From Desulfosporosinus meridiei DSM 13257 (GTDB lineage Bacteria; Bacillota; Desulfitobacteriia; Desulfitobacteriales; Desulfitobacteriaceae): DNA of 64,000 bases. The position numbers were made by a program, and so were the translations under genes. The notes under the pieces are model-generated. The model searched no databases, had not been told where the DNA came from, and saw nothing but the letters and a program-made list of their open reading frames with translations. Positions within the stretch are counted from its first letter, which is position 1; each line of letters starts with the position of its first letter. This document shows positions 8,388 through 17,822 of this stretch, in pieces. Where the stretch lies: assembly GCF_000231385.2 (NCBI RefSeq), contig NC_018515.1, positions 3,802,501 through 3,866,500 of the forward strand, written 5' to 3'.

Positions 8388-8846
8388 TTACACCCCTGTT
8401 GAACCAAAGCCACCTACCCCTCTAGCAGTTTCTTCTAGTTCATTCACCTCCTCAAAAATGGCCCTAAAAATTGGCATGAAGATCATTTGAGCTATACGAT
8501 CCCCAGGGTTGACTGCTAGAGGCTCACTCCCAAGGTTTTGCATTAAGACCTGAATCTCGCCTCGATAATCAGCATCTATAACCCCTACTCCATTAGTTAA
8601 GCCAATTCCGTAACGGCTGGCTAACCCACTTCTAGCAAAGACCAGTGCGACAATATGTGATCCTGGAAGTTCAATAGCCAGACCTGTGGGAATTTTAATA
8701 TTCTCGCCAGGTTTTAACACTATTGTCTTCTTTAAATCAGCACACAAATCAACCCCTGCTGAAGCAGCGGTTGCGTACTCTGGAATACTCAGCGAATTTT
8801 CATTTCCACTTACCTTTTTAATTTTAACGATTATTGAGTTTGTCAC
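8388..8846 (-). CDS. dut: dUTP diphosphatase
   Basis: Hydrolyses dUTP to dUMP and PPi, keeping uracil out of DNA. All trimeric dUTPase motifs are visible: AGVDLCAD, ARSGLASRYGI, GVIDADYRGEI, GDRIAQMIF and the C-terminal RGVGGFGSTG arm. I choose GTG at 8846 (152 aa): GGGGGATC lies upstream and the protein then starts at the conserved region. A longer in-frame reading to 8939 runs into mlpA and translates an intergenic palindrome (8861-8930), so it is an artefact. Confidence 0.95.
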   Translation of the reverse strand: MTNSIIVKIKKVSGNENSLSIPEYATAASAGVDLCADLKKTIVLKPGENIKIPTGLAIELPGSHIVALVFARSGLASRYGIGLTNGVGVIDADYRGEIQVLMQNLGSEPLAVNPGDRIAQMIFMPIFRAIFEEVNELEETARGVGGFGSTGV

Positions 8847-8860
8847 CAAAAAGATCCCCC

Positions 8861-8930
8861 ACTTCGATATTCGTGGTTCGATATTCGTGGTGATATACGA
8901 ACCACGATCCTCGAACCACGAACTTTCGAT
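8861..8930. repeat. TTCG-rich palindromic repeat between mlpA and dut
   Basis: Outer arms TTCGTGGTTCGA (8870-8881) and TCGAACCACGAA (8911-8922) are exact complements over 12 bases, with a second nested pair TCGTGGT (8885-8891) / ACCACGA (8901-8907). The same TTCG/CGAA word recurs at 36330, 40350, 42925 and 51661, suggesting a dispersed intergenic family. Near-symmetric, so it would form a hairpin in either transcript. Confidence 0.7.
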
Positions 8931-8932
8931 TA

Positions 8933-10207
8933 CTACCATCCTGATTGCTTCAACAAGTCCGGTAATACAACATCATGGCCGGATGGCCCCATTGTCATAA
9001 TACTTATATTTTCCTTTTTCCATAGTCGCCCAATCACTCGTAAAACATCCTCAAGCGTCACCTTTTCAAGCTTCTCTACGACTTCCTCTGGAGATAGCAC
9101 GCGATTATAGGTTAGTTCCGTCTTCCCCAAGCGACTCATTCGGCTACTGACTGCTTCTAATCCCAAATACAAGCCGCCTTTGATCTGCGCTTTCGTTCTT
9201 GCTAATTCTTCTGCACTAATTCCTTTTTCCTTCATTTCCATCAATTCTTCAAGAATACAGACAATTACTTCCTGAGTATTTTTAGGACTTGTACCGGCAT
9301 AAATCGCAAATAATCCGGTATCGACATAGGTTGAATGGTACGAATAAACGGAATAAGCCAATCCTCGTTGTTCACGTATCTCTTGGAATAAGCGAGAACT
9401 CAATCCACCACCTAAAATGTTATTGAATATATGCATGGCATAGATGTCTTCATCATCTTGACCTAAACCCGGCACACCCATGATGATATGCATCTGTTCA
9501 GTATCTTTCTTTTGATAAAATTCAATCGTCCGGCCGATAGGAGTTTCTTCGAGTACTCTTCGCCCGCCTCGATTAAAATTACCAAATTGGGGAGACAACT
9601 TGTTAACAACCTCTTCATGCTTAATTTTTCCGGCAACAGAAATCACAAGATTATCAGGGGCATAGTGCTCAGTAAGGAACTGCATAATTTTCTCTCGGTT
9701 TAAAGCCTTAATACTCTCTTCTGTTCCCAAAATTGGTTTCCCGAGTGGGTGATCATTCCAGACTTGCTCGGAAAAAACGTCATGAATTAATTCATCTGGA
9801 GAGTCCTCATACATTTTTATCTCTTCAATGACAACATTTTTTTCTTTCTCAATCTCTTTTTCATCGAAAAGCGACGAGAAAAACATATCACTCAAGACAT
9901 CTATAGCCAGATCTAGATCCTCATCAAGTATCTTTGCATAGTAACAAGTATATTCTTTGGTTGTAAAGGCATTCAATTGCCCACCGACAGCCTCAAGGGA
10001 TTCCGCTAAAGCTCGAGCAGTTCGATGTTCAGTTCCCTTAAAAAACATATGCTCAATAAAGTGAGAAATCCCCTCAAATCCTTCACGCTCATCCCGTGAG
10101 CCAGCCCCTACCCACATTCCTATTGCTGCGGAACGAACATGGTCAATTTCCTCTGTAATAATCCTAACACCGTTAGGCAGTAACGTCTTTTTATACAATA
10201 AATTCAC
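8933..10207 (-). CDS. mlpA: M16 zinc peptidase (MlpA/YmxG-like)
   Basis: Processing-peptidase-like zinc protease of about 420 aa. The inverted zinc motif HFIEHMFFKG (HxxEH) is near residue 49, with the downstream zinc glutamate region EEIKMYEDSPDELIHD; the C-terminal half carries the GGGLSSRLFQEIREQRGLAYSVYS signature. Start GTG at 10207 has AAGGAAG 9 bases upstream; a TTG three codons in, behind GGGAGTG, is an alternative. It lies between the carboxypeptidase gene and dut. The substrate is unknown. Confidence 0.92.
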   Translation of the reverse strand: MNLLYKKTLLPNGVRIITEEIDHVRSAAIGMWVGAGSRDEREGFEGISHFIEHMFFKGTEHRTARALAESLEAVGGQLNAFTTKEYTCYYAKILDEDLDLAIDVLSDMFFSSLFDEKEIEKEKNVVIEEIKMYEDSPDELIHDVFSEQVWNDHPLGKPILGTEESIKALNREKIMQFLTEHYAPDNLVISVAGKIKHEEVVNKLSPQFGNFNRGGRRVLEETPIGRTIEFYQKKDTEQMHIIMGVPGLGQDDEDIYAMHIFNNILGGGLSSRLFQEIREQRGLAYSVYSYHSTYVDTGLFAIYAGTSPKNTQEVIVCILEELMEMKEKGISAEELARTKAQIKGGLYLGLEAVSSRMSRLGKTELTYNRVLSPEEVVEKLEKVTLEDVLRVIGRLWKKENISIMTMGPSGHDVVLPDLLKQSGW

Positions 10208-10223
10208 TCCCTCTTACTTCCTT

Positions 10224-11381
10224 CTAAGAATTAAAGGAAATAATCGTCTTAAGGAACGATTTTTCTTCGACTCCATTTTCACTGATTAGGGGAACGCTGT
10301 TTAGCTTCTTTTCCCCCATCCACACCTCTAAACGACCTAACCGATCCCCAGCACAGATAGGCAGATTCGTCGGTTTTTCCCATTCGATACGCTTTTCCAG
10401 CTTCTTAAGATCAGCCTTTTTAACGCTTACATCCAGAGGATCAGTCGTTAATACTTGAACGGGCTTTGTAATATGTTCAAACTTGCCGATTACCTCGCCG
10501 GCGGCCGCTAACCGAACAGTTTCAGTGTTTTGAAACCCCCATTCCAAAAGCTTCTTGGCATCTCCGAATCGATCAGGTGCATTGAGAACAACAACTAAAA
10601 GTTGGCGTCCCTCCTTGGTAGCAGAAGCCACCAAACATTTGCCGGCTGCCGTAGTTGTTCCAGTTTTAATACCATCTGCATAGGGATAGTTCCATAGCAA
10701 TTTATTGGTGTTTCTAACGTCCATGAAAACGTCTGGCTCAATAAAGTGTATTTCGGTCTCTTTTAGCCGAGTAATTGATACAAATTGTGGAATCTGCAAA
10801 CCATACCTAGCCATTAAAGCCAAGTCATAAGCTGTTGAATAATGCTCTTTTCGAGGTAAACCGTTGGTGTTAACAAAATGTGTATTTTGTGCACCCAAGG
10901 CCAGTGCCTTTCGATTCATTAATTCTACAAACTGTTCTTCACTTCCGGCAATATGTTCAGCAATTGCTACACAGGCATCATTCCCTGAACGAACTAAGGC
11001 CCCTGTTATAAGTTCATAGAGCGCGATTTTTTCCCCGGGATCCAGGTAAATTGTCGATTCACCAACAGCTGCCGCTTTATCACTCACTGTTACAATTTCA
11101 TCAGGTCGACCCAGTTCGAAGCCCAAAATTGCGGTCATGATTTTTGTGGTGCTAGCTGGAGGACGTTGTTTATCAGCTTTTTTGCTAAAAAGAATATCTC
11201 CTGTAGCCACATCCATCAGCACTGCAGCATCAGCGGTCACTCCCGGGTCGGCCCCCTCTACAGCTTTATTTGCAGGCTTCTTTACCGGGGCACCAAAGAC
11301 GGGTCCAGCCAGTAATAAGCATATACCTATAACACAAAGAATAACGCAGTAGAAAGCCTGCGTCCGCTTTAGACTAGTCAT
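10224..11381 (-). CDS. dacF: D-alanyl-D-alanine carboxypeptidase (DacF-like, S11)
   Basis: Penicillin-binding protein trimming pentapeptide stems of peptidoglycan. A signal peptide (about residues 1-30, hydrophobic CVILCVIGICLLLAG, then APVKK) targets it outside. The three active-site motifs are present: STTK in PPASTTKIMT (about 77), SGN in VRSGNDAC (about 133) and KTG in DGIKTGTT (about 238). A C-terminal beta domain and terminal segment follow, typical of DacF/PBP5 proteins. GAGGTGG precedes the ATG. It is inserted between ylxY and mlpA relative to B. subtilis. The exact paralogue (DacF, sporulation, versus DacA) is inferred from the spore-gene neighbourhood. Confidence 0.9.
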   Translation of the reverse strand: MTSLKRTQAFYCVILCVIGICLLLAGPVFGAPVKKPANKAVEGADPGVTADAAVLMDVATGDILFSKKADKQRPPASTTKIMTAILGFELGRPDEIVTVSDKAAAVGESTIYLDPGEKIALYELITGALVRSGNDACVAIAEHIAGSEEQFVELMNRKALALGAQNTHFVNTNGLPRKEHYSTAYDLALMARYGLQIPQFVSITRLKETEIHFIEPDVFMDVRNTNKLLWNYPYADGIKTGTTTAAGKCLVASATKEGRQLLVVVLNAPDRFGDAKKLLEWGFQNTETVRLAAAGEVIGKFEHITKPVQVLTTDPLDVSVKKADLKKLEKRIEWEKPTNLPICAGDRLGRLEVWMGEKKLNSVPLISENGVEEKSFLKTIISFNS

Positions 11382-11405
11382 TAAACCACCTCAACTTTTA
11401 TTATT

Positions 11406-12161
11406 TCATGAGGTAGTATCTCCGCTCTGGTCATATGTTATTAGCTCATCAAGAGTTTGGAAGATATAACCCTCCTTGGCAAGTTGTTCAAGAATCACGG
11501 GCAGAGCTTTTACTGTATTAGCTTTCGGATGCATTAACACTATGGCACCTGACTTGTTTGGCTTAATTCCAAACTTTATGGCAGGATTTACAATTCTCTT
11601 GGCAATTATTTCCGGTGTGCTGTCAGGCCTCCAATCAACAGTATCAAGTGTCCAAAGGATTGTTCTATAGCCCATTTCATGGGCAGCTCGAAGTCCGGAT
11701 GCTCCCTTCTCACCATAAGGAGGAGCATACAACTGTGTCTTCTTCCCTATAATTCCTTCTACAATACTTTCTGTTTTTTTGATTTCTTCTTGGTTTGCTC
11801 CCACGGAAAGCTGATCAGGATGAGGATGAGAATACCCATGGTTTTCTATTTGATGCCCTCTATTATAGATTTCTTTCAGCAAGTCTGGATTTTTCTTGGC
11901 CCATCGACCAGTTACAAAAAAAGTTACCTGAGCCTTATTTTTCTCTAATTCATCTAAGATTGCCGGAATAAATTCTTCTCCCCAGTCAACATTAATCGTT
12001 AAAGCCATGAGTTTCTGATCCGTCGTGATTTGGTCAATAGGCTTAGGAACAGGTGTGTTTGAGGCTACAACCCAGCGCCCAGCAACAATTCCGACAATCA
12101 ATAGAAAGAAAATCCCGCCAAACGAGAGTATTCGTCGCGAGATTTTTAAGTTAATGAACAT
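11406..12161 (-). CDS. ylxY: YlxY-type polysaccharide deacetylase family protein
   Basis: NodB-fold protein with an N-terminal membrane anchor (about residues 12-32, ILSFGGIFFLLIVGIVAG). The start is ATG at 12161 behind GAGGGGGGG; the longer reading adds fifteen residues without an RBS. NodB motifs are only partly kept: motif 1 is NVDWGEEF rather than TFDDG, motif 2 is HGYSHPHP, motif 3 is APPYGEKG without the usual arginine, and LMHPK stands for motif 5. The family lies beside pnp in Bacillus. Catalytic activity is doubtful; it may bind rather than deacetylate glycan. Confidence 0.88.
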   Translation of the reverse strand: MFINLKISRRILSFGGIFFLLIVGIVAGRWVVASNTPVPKPIDQITTDQKLMALTINVDWGEEFIPAILDELEKNKAQVTFFVTGRWAKKNPDLLKEIYNRGHQIENHGYSHPHPDQLSVGANQEEIKKTESIVEGIIGKKTQLYAPPYGEKGASGLRAAHEMGYRTILWTLDTVDWRPDSTPEIIAKRIVNPAIKFGIKPNKSGAIVLMHPKANTVKALPVILEQLAKEGYIFQTLDELITYDQSGDTTS

Positions 12162-12239
12162 ATGCGTCCCCCCCTCTTTAACATTTATGCAAGTGGAGGG
12201 ACTCACAGACTGATCATCGTTGATTATTTGGTTAACTCA

Positions 12240-14387
12240 TTAAGATTTTTGTGGGGCTGGATTTTCTTTACGGGGTATTGCTTCTTTACGAGATAGATTC
12301 AACCTACCTTGCTTATCGATTGCAGTAGCCTTAACTGTAATTTCATCTCCAACTTTTACAACATCTTCTACTTTTTCGACACGTTCATGAGCCAACTGAG
12401 AAATATGAACTAGCCCTTCCTTGCCAGTGAGCCCCAAAACTCCTGGGATGACCTCAACAAATGCGCCAAAATCCATAACCCTTGTGACTTTACCTTGATA
12501 CACCTTACCTACTTCAACTTCCTGGGTCAGGGCCTGAATTATTTTTAAGGCTCTCTCTCCGCCATCGCCGCCAACTGAAGATATGAAGACTCGTCCATCA
12601 TCCTCGATATCGATTTTGACATCTGTTTCCTCGACGATTTTCTTGATAGTTTTTCCCCCGGGTCCAATAACCTCACGAATCTTATCCGGATGAATCGTCG
12701 CGGTAATAATTCTTGGTGCGTAAGCAGAAAGCTGTGGGCGTGGCTTATCCATAACAGCTAGCATCTTATCAAGAATATGAAGTCGCCCAGCTTTAGCTTG
12801 AGTTAAGGCTTTTAGTAGGATTTCTCTTGACACACCCATAATCTTAATATCCATCTGCAAAGCGGTTACCCCTTTGCTTGTTCCAGCAACTTTAAAATCC
12901 ATATCTCCAAAATGATCCTCTAAACCCTGGATATCTGTGAGTATAGCAATTTGATCATCTTCCTTAATGAGTCCCATTGCAATACCTGCAACAGGTGCCG
13001 AAATAGGAACACCGGCGTCCATTAATGAAAGAGTACTACCGCATACGGAAGCCATGGAACTTGATCCATTAGATTCCAAAACCTCTGAAACCAAACGAAT
13101 CGTGTAAGGGAAATCATCCTCGTTAGGAAGCACCGGAACTAAAGCACGCTCTGCTAATGCACCATGACCAATTTCTCTTCGTCCCGGTCCGCGCATAGGC
13201 CTAGTCTCCCCAACACTATAGGGGGGGAAATTATAGTGATGAATATACCTCTTTGATCTTTCTAAACCCAGACCATCGAGAATTTGCTCATCTCTAGCCG
13301 CACCTAGAGTTGCCACTGTTAACACTTGAGTTTGTCCACGTGTAAAGAGGCCTGTCCCATGTGTACGGGGTAAAATACCTACTTCGACACTAATTGGGCG
13401 AACTTCATCCACTGCCCGACCATCCGGTCTGATTTGCTCATGGGTAATCAATTTTCGGACAATCTGATGCACAATGTCCTCTAGGATATTTGAGATTGCT
13501 TTTGAATCTTCAGGGAACTCAGCTTCAAGATGAGCTAGAGTTTCAGCTTTAACTCCGTCAATTGCATTCTCTCTAGCTTTCTTCTCTTCTACTCGTACAG
13601 CCTGATCTAATTTAACGTAAGCAAAGTCGCGTACTGCTTGGACAAGGTTTTCAGGGTGACCTACTATTGTCACTTGAAGTTTTTCTTTCGCCAAACCCAT
13701 ATTAAAAGCTTCTTCTCGATAGCCTTCAATAAACTTAGCAATCTTTTTAATCTCTTCGTGCCCAAACATAATTGCATCTAAGATCTTATCCTCTGGCACT
13801 TCATGGGCACTGGCTTCCACCATCATGATAGCTTCTTGCGTTCCGGCAACTGTAATATGCATTTGGCTTTTAGCACCCTGTTCAATAGTAGGATTAATAA
13901 TATATTCATCATCCACAAGTCCAACCGTAACTGCAGCGATAGGACCTTCGAAGGGAATGTTAGATATAGCTAAAGCTGCGGAAGCAGCATTTATAGCAGT
14001 GATATCTGTCGCACAATCTTGATCTACTGACATTACAGCTGCAACAACTTGAACTTCATTGCGAAATCCCTGTGGAAACAACGGACGAATAGGTCTGTCA
14101 ATTAAACGAGCTGAAAGAGTTGCTTTCTCACTAGCTCTCCCTTCACGTTTAATAAATCCGCCCGGAATTTTTCCTGCGGCATACATCCGTTCTTCAAACT
14201 CAACTGTCAAGGGGAAAAAATCAATACCTTCACGAGCTACAGCACTGCAAGTTGCAAATGCAGTTACGACTGTATCTCCATAACGAAGAAATATTGCACC
14301 TCCCGCTTGCTTCCCAAGTTTCCCGGTCTGGAAGGTCATAGTTCTTCCACCTACCGAGAGTGACCTTTCTAGTATTTCCTGTTTCAC
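12240..14387 (-). CDS. pnp: Polyribonucleotide nucleotidyltransferase (PNPase)
   Basis: Phosphorolytic 3'-5' exoribonuclease of mRNA turnover. The 715-aa protein has two RNase PH domains (about 1-220 and 310-545, with [17 protein letters not shown] in the second), a KH domain ([15 protein letters not shown], about 565) and an S1 domain at the end ([14 protein letters not shown]). The S1 domain carries a short extra GVLGLTG before [11 protein letters not shown] start at 14387 with AGGAGG 7 bases upstream. It follows rpsO as in most bacteria, with a rpsO terminator and a REP-like palindrome between them. Confidence 0.97.
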   Translation of the reverse strand: MKQEILERSLSVGGRTMTFQTGKLGKQAGGAIFLRYGDTVVTAFATCSAVAREGIDFFPLTVEFEERMYAAGKIPGGFIKREGRASEKATLSARLIDRPIRPLFPQGFRNEVQVVAAVMSVDQDCATDITAINAASAALAISNIPFEGPIAAVTVGLVDDEYIINPTIEQGAKSQMHITVAGTQEAIMMVEASAHEVPEDKILDAIMFGHEEIKKIAKFIEGYREEAFNMGLAKEKLQVTIVGHPENLVQAVRDFAYVKLDQAVRVEEKKARENAIDGVKAETLAHLEAEFPEDSKAISNILEDIVHQIVRKLITHEQIRPDGRAVDEVRPISVEVGILPRTHGTGLFTRGQTQVLTVATLGAARDEQILDGLGLERSKRYIHHYNFPPYSVGETRPMRGPGRREIGHGALAERALVPVLPNEDDFPYTIRLVSEVLESNGSSSMASVCGSTLSLMDAGVPISAPVAGIAMGLIKEDDQIAILTDIQGLEDHFGDMDFKVAGTSKGVTALQMDIKIMGVSREILLKALTQAKAGRLHILDKMLAVMDKPRPQLSAYAPRIITATIHPDKIREVIGPGGKTIKKIVEETDVKIDIEDDGRVFISSVGGDGGERALKIIQALTQEVEVGKVYQGKVTRVMDFGAFVEVIPGVLGLTGKEGLVHISQLAHERVEKVEDVVKVGDEITVKATAIDKQGRLNLSRKEAIPRKENPAPQKS

Positions 14388-14496
14388 AATGGAACCTCCT
14401 TAAATCTATTCAAATCCTTTTTAACTTGTTTTCTCTTCGACATATTATTATTATTTCCTGCAATTTGTAGAAATAAAACTATGTAGCTTAATTTTC

Positions 14497-14547
14497 GTGG
14501 GGACGGTCCTTTAACACACATAATGTGTGTTAAAAGACCGTCCCCAC
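14497..14547. repeat. REP-like palindrome (GTGGGGACGGTC type)
   Basis: A 25-bp near-perfect inverted repeat: GTGGGGACGGTC at 14497-14508 pairs with GACCGTCCCCAC at 14536-14547, and ACACACAT pairs with ATGTGTGT in the centre, with one C-A mismatch. GGGGACGG-headed palindromes occur widely in clostridial genomes and resemble REP elements mobilised by RAYT-type transposases; that link is inference, and no such transposase is in the window. Confidence 0.7.
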
Positions 14548-14554
14548 TACACAT

Positions 14555-14581
14555 AAAAAGAAGCGGATCCCATAGATCCGC
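14555..14581 (-). terminator. Intrinsic terminator of rpsO
   Basis: Minus-strand stem GCGGATC / GATCCGC (14575-14581 with 14563-14569), 5-nt loop, followed by TTCTTTTTATG, 9 bases after the rpsO stop. Confidence 0.85.
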
Positions 14582-14589
14582 CTCTCACA

Positions 14590-14856
14590 TTACTTCCGCA
14601 GGCCAAGTTCAGTAATAATAGTACGATAACGATCAAAGTTACCATTCTTTAGATAGTTTAATAAAGCACGTCTCGATCCAACCATCTTTAATAGCCCACG
14701 GCGGGAGTGATGGTCTTTTTTATGAGTCTTAAAGTGCTCTGTTAAATAGGTAATCCGCTCGGTGAGAAGCGCAATTTGTACTTCCGGAGATCCGGTGTCC
14801 CCTTCGTGTTGGGCAAACTTTGTAATGATCTCTTGCTTTCTCTCAGGTGTCATCAT
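14590..14856 (-). CDS. rpsO: 30S ribosomal protein S15
   Basis: Primary 16S rRNA-binding protein of the 30S platform. The 88-aa sequence has the family core [17 protein letters not shown] and [19 protein letters not shown]; usual length is 88-89. GGAGGAAT precedes two adjacent ATG codons; I use the first. It is monocistronic to a first approximation, with its own promoter (14951-14979) and terminator (14555-14581). Confidence 0.98.
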   Translation of the reverse strand: MMTPERKQEIITKFAQHEGDTGSPEVQIALLTERITYLTEHFKTHKKDHHSRRGLLKMVGSRRALLNYLKNGNFDRYRTIITELGLRK

Positions 14857-14950
14857 GATTTAAATTCCTCCATTTTTTTAATCCCGACTGCCCAGGTTTA
14901 CGTTGGAGTCTTCGCTAAGCCGAGTCAGTGGGTCTACTAGTATCTAAAGT

Positions 14951-14979
14951 AGTATACATTGTAATTTAGGTTTTGTAAA
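14951..14979 (-). promoter_or_regulatory. Sigma-A-type promoter of rpsO
   Basis: Minus-strand -35 TTTACA (14974-14979) and -10 TATACT (14951-14956) with 17-bp spacing; each differs from consensus at one base. It gives a leader of about 90 nt before rpsO, room for the S15 autoregulatory structure known in several bacteria, though I did not establish such a fold. Confidence 0.75.
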
Positions 14980-14992
14980 GTTTTGCTCATAG

Positions 14993-15922
14993 TTATCGAT
15001 CTCTAGTTTGATTCAAAACGGCCTTAGCAGTTGAACAATCCTTGTCCAACTGTTTTAAAAGTTCATTCACTCCATCAAACTTCCGTTCATCACGTAAACG
15101 CGCTTCTATGAACACAGTAATCTCCTTCTCATATAGATTACCATCAAAATCAAAGAAATGGACTTCGACCACGGTATCATACATTTCATGAAAGGTTGGT
15201 TTCATTCCAATATTCATCATCCCTAAGACACGTCTTCCATCTATTAAGCTCCAAATAGCGTAGACTCCCCGCTTAGGAATTAAAAAATCATCAGAGGTAA
15301 GTATGTTAGCTGTAGGATAACCCAGTATCCTCCCACGCTCTTCTCCATGTATAACTGTACCACGCAGGCAAGGCAAATGCCCCAGAAGAGAGCTTGCCAA
15401 CTGAATATCCCCTTGCAGTATAGCTTTACGAATACTACTGGAAGATATCACGCGACCATCAATTGTCTGGGCCTGGAGTACACTGACTCCGAATCCATGC
15501 TTATGCCCTAAGGCTTGGAGCAACTCGGGATTCCCTTTGCCTTGTGCACCAAAAGAATAGTTAAAACCGACCACTACGTGCATAACCCCTAGGGGTAAAA
15601 GGATTTTCTCCACAAACTCTTCTGGTGAAGTATTTGCCATTTCTAAGGTAAAAGGCAGATGGTAAACAGTATGGACTCCTAGTTCCTCCATATACTGCAA
15701 ACGCTCTTGAGTACTAGACAATAGCTTTACTCCTCTTTCAGGAAACAATACCTTCAAGGGATGAGGTTCAAAGATTAAGACGTCTAGACCCACACCTAAA
15801 ACTACCGCTTGTTCAAATCCATGCAAGAGTAATTTACGATGACCTAGATGTACTCCATCAAAATTACCTAATGCTAAGACACAGGGCTCTCTTTCCATAG
15901 GCAGACTTGTTCGAACTTGCAC
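14993..15922 (-). CDS. ribF: Bifunctional riboflavin kinase / FAD synthetase
   Basis: Makes FMN and FAD from riboflavin. The FAD synthetase domain has LALGNFDGVHLGHRKLL (about residue 20) and the riboflavin kinase domain has RGRILGYPTANI (about 195). The start is GTG at 15922, decided by AGGAGG 9 bases upstream; the longer reading has thirteen extra residues and no RBS. Length is then 309 aa. It follows truB by 48 bases at the end of the nusA-infB operon, as in Bacillus. Confidence 0.95.
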   Translation of the reverse strand: MQVRTSLPMEREPCVLALGNFDGVHLGHRKLLLHGFEQAVVLGVGLDVLIFEPHPLKVLFPERGVKLLSSTQERLQYMEELGVHTVYHLPFTLEMANTSPEEFVEKILLPLGVMHVVVGFNYSFGAQGKGNPELLQALGHKHGFGVSVLQAQTIDGRVISSSSIRKAILQGDIQLASSLLGHLPCLRGTVIHGEERGRILGYPTANILTSDDFLIPKRGVYAIWSLIDGRRVLGMMNIGMKPTFHEMYDTVVEVHFFDFDGNLYEKEITVFIEARLRDERKFDGVNELLKQLDKDCSTAKAVLNQTRDR

Positions 15923-15970
15923 CGAATTAGACCTCCTAAAATAGGGAATAGCATGCGGCATTCCAACAAA

Positions 15971-16855
15971 TTATTTAAAGACTTTATGTGGGTAAAGAGC
16001 TTCCTTGCGCCAGACTCCTATTCCTATCAATTGTTCACGCTCCATTACCTGCACGTAAGGCTCATTGCTTTCTTCATAAAGATTAACTTGATCTCTTCTG
16101 CTTGGTAATCCATTCCGAAAAGCATTAGCACGTACCTCGGATAATGATACCCGGGGCAAATCAATCCCAGCAGTTAGGGGCAAAATAAATGAATAGTCAT
16201 TGTTCCGTACAGCTTCTTCAATCTCTTCCAAGGTCCAACTTTCCTGGATCTTAAACGACCCAGAACGAACTCGTACTAAATAGGACATATGGGCCCCACA
16301 GCCCAGAGTTTGTCCAAGATCATGACAAATTGTCCGTATGTAAGTTCCTTTTGAACACTCAATATTTAAGACAGCCTTGGGAAATTCTCCTTGATACCAT
16401 TGCTCAAGGTTCAATTTATAAATTATCACTTCACGTGGAGTAATCTCAATGGGTATTCCCTTCCGAGCATATTCATAAAGGTGCTTTCCTTCTTTACGAA
16501 CAGCTGAAAACAAGGGGGGTAACTGAGATATCTTCCCAGTGAAATCAGGCAATATCCGTTCTAAATCGGCCTTGTCAAGACTCGGTAGAGTCTCTTGTAT
16601 TACTTTACCATAGGCATCCTGTGTATCCGTTGTAATCCCAAACTTCACTTCGGCAATATATTTTTTTCCTTGATCAGTAATGTATTCGGCTAATCGTGTA
16701 GCCTTGCCTACACAAATTGGCAATACGCCAGCAACTCCTGGGTCAAGAGTTCCGGTATGGCCGACTTTTTTCATTTTGAGACTTCTACGTATCCAAACCA
16801 CAACATCCGAAGAAGTCATTCCCGGTGGTTTGAGAACGTTAATTATTCCTTCCAC
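15971..16855 (-). CDS. truB: tRNA pseudouridine(55) synthase
   Basis: Converts U55 of tRNA to pseudouridine. The catalytic motif GHTGTLDPGVAGVLP (Asp about residue 39) and the opening INVLKPPGMTSSDVV are diagnostic; 294 aa with a C-terminal PUA-like region. GTG start at 16855 with GAGG AGG-type RBS 9 bases upstream. It overlaps the end of nrnA by 17 bases, so translation is coupled. Confidence 0.96.
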   Translation of the reverse strand: MEGIINVLKPPGMTSSDVVVWIRRSLKMKKVGHTGTLDPGVAGVLPICVGKATRLAEYITDQGKKYIAEVKFGITTDTQDAYGKVIQETLPSLDKADLERILPDFTGKISQLPPLFSAVRKEGKHLYEYARKGIPIEITPREVIIYKLNLEQWYQGEFPKAVLNIECSKGTYIRTICHDLGQTLGCGAHMSYLVRVRSGSFKIQESWTLEEIEEAVRNNDYSFILPLTAGIDLPRVSLSEVRANAFRNGLPSRRDQVNLYEESNEPYVQVMEREQLIGIGVWRKEALYPHKVFK

Positions 16856-17822
16856 TCCTTAACGCCTCCTCAATCGCACCAATAATACTTATCTTAGCCT
16901 CGGTAAGGGGGATTTTTAAGGTGCAGCCTGCTGCTCGCTTGTGCCCTCCTCCACCGAATTGTGCAGCTATCTTATTGACATCCAGCCAGAGATTAGAACG
17001 CAGTCCAACTTTCACTTCTAATGGTCCGACCTCTTTTAATAGTACTGCAGACTCGACACCGGCGATGCTACGCACATGATTAACCAAGCCGTCACTTAAC
17101 TCCTGCTCGGCACCGCTCCTTTGAAAATCCTCAAGACTCAAAGTAAGCAAGGCCAATTGTCCCTCAGCATACATTTCTAGACCAGCTAAGGCACATTGAA
17201 GAAGTTTCACTTGGGCTATTGGCTTTTGATCAAAAATATTATGATGAATAGAAGCTAAATCAATCCCTAAATCCAATAGCTTGGCCGTCAAACGATGGGT
17301 CTGGGCTGTCGTATTGCTATACTGAAAACAACCGGAATCCGTTACAATAGCAGTGTAAAGATTAACGGCTATGTCCAGATCAATCTCTACACCCAGAAGG
17401 TTTATAAGGGTTAAAGCTAGCTCCCCTACTGCACTTGCTCGGGCATCAACCCAATTAATATCTCCAAAGTTTAGATTTGAGATATGATGATCTAGGTTAA
17501 GAATTGTACTGTTACCATGGATATCGGATTTTGCGAGATTAACTCTCCCCAAATCTGTACAATCTACAAAGAGCAGGGTCTTCGGTTGGGGATTCGGAAG
17601 GATCTGACTTATACAACGAGAACCCGGCAAAAACCCTAAATTTCCTGGTATAGGATTAGGATTATAGTACACCACTTCTTTGCCCATTTTCTGTAAAGCT
17701 AGACCTATGGCCAGCATAGAACCAATACAGTCACCATCCGGTGATATATGGGAGAAAAGCGCCACCTTTGGCGCTTTTCTTAGAACGTCTACAAACTCTT
17801 CCATGAAAGTGTTTTCAGTCAT
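16839..17822 (-). CDS. nrnA: DHH-family bifunctional oligoribonuclease / pAp phosphatase (NrnA-like)
   Basis: Degrades nano-RNAs and 3'-phosphoadenosine 5'-phosphate in the family. The DHH domain shows SHISPDGDCIGSM (about residue 25), FVDCTD and LDHHISN, and the DHHA1 domain shows FGGGGHKRAAGC near residue 300. I use the ATG at 17822 (AAGGAAG upstream; 327 aa). It overlaps rbfA by 8 bases and truB by 17. Conserved place between rbfA and truB in Firmicutes. Confidence 0.92.
   Translation of the reverse strand: MTENTFMEEFVDVLRKAPKVALFSHISPDGDCIGSMLAIGLALQKMGKEVVYYNPNPIPGNLGFLPGSRCISQILPNPQPKTLLFVDCTDLGRVNLAKSDIHGNSTILNLDHHISNLNFGDINWVDARASAVGELALTLINLLGVEIDLDIAVNLYTAIVTDSGCFQYSNTTAQTHRLTAKLLDLGIDLASIHHNIFDQKPIAQVKLLQCALAGLEMYAEGQLALLTLSLEDFQRSGAEQELSDGLVNHVRSIAGVESAVLLKEVGPLEVKVGLRSNLWLDVNKIAAQFGGGGHKRAAGCTLKIPLTEAKISIIGAIEEALRSGRNN

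Noticed and set aside
8847-8939. N-terminal extension of dut across the palindrome
   Set aside because: It translates an intergenic palindrome, overlaps mlpA, and a well-placed GTG at 8846 exists.
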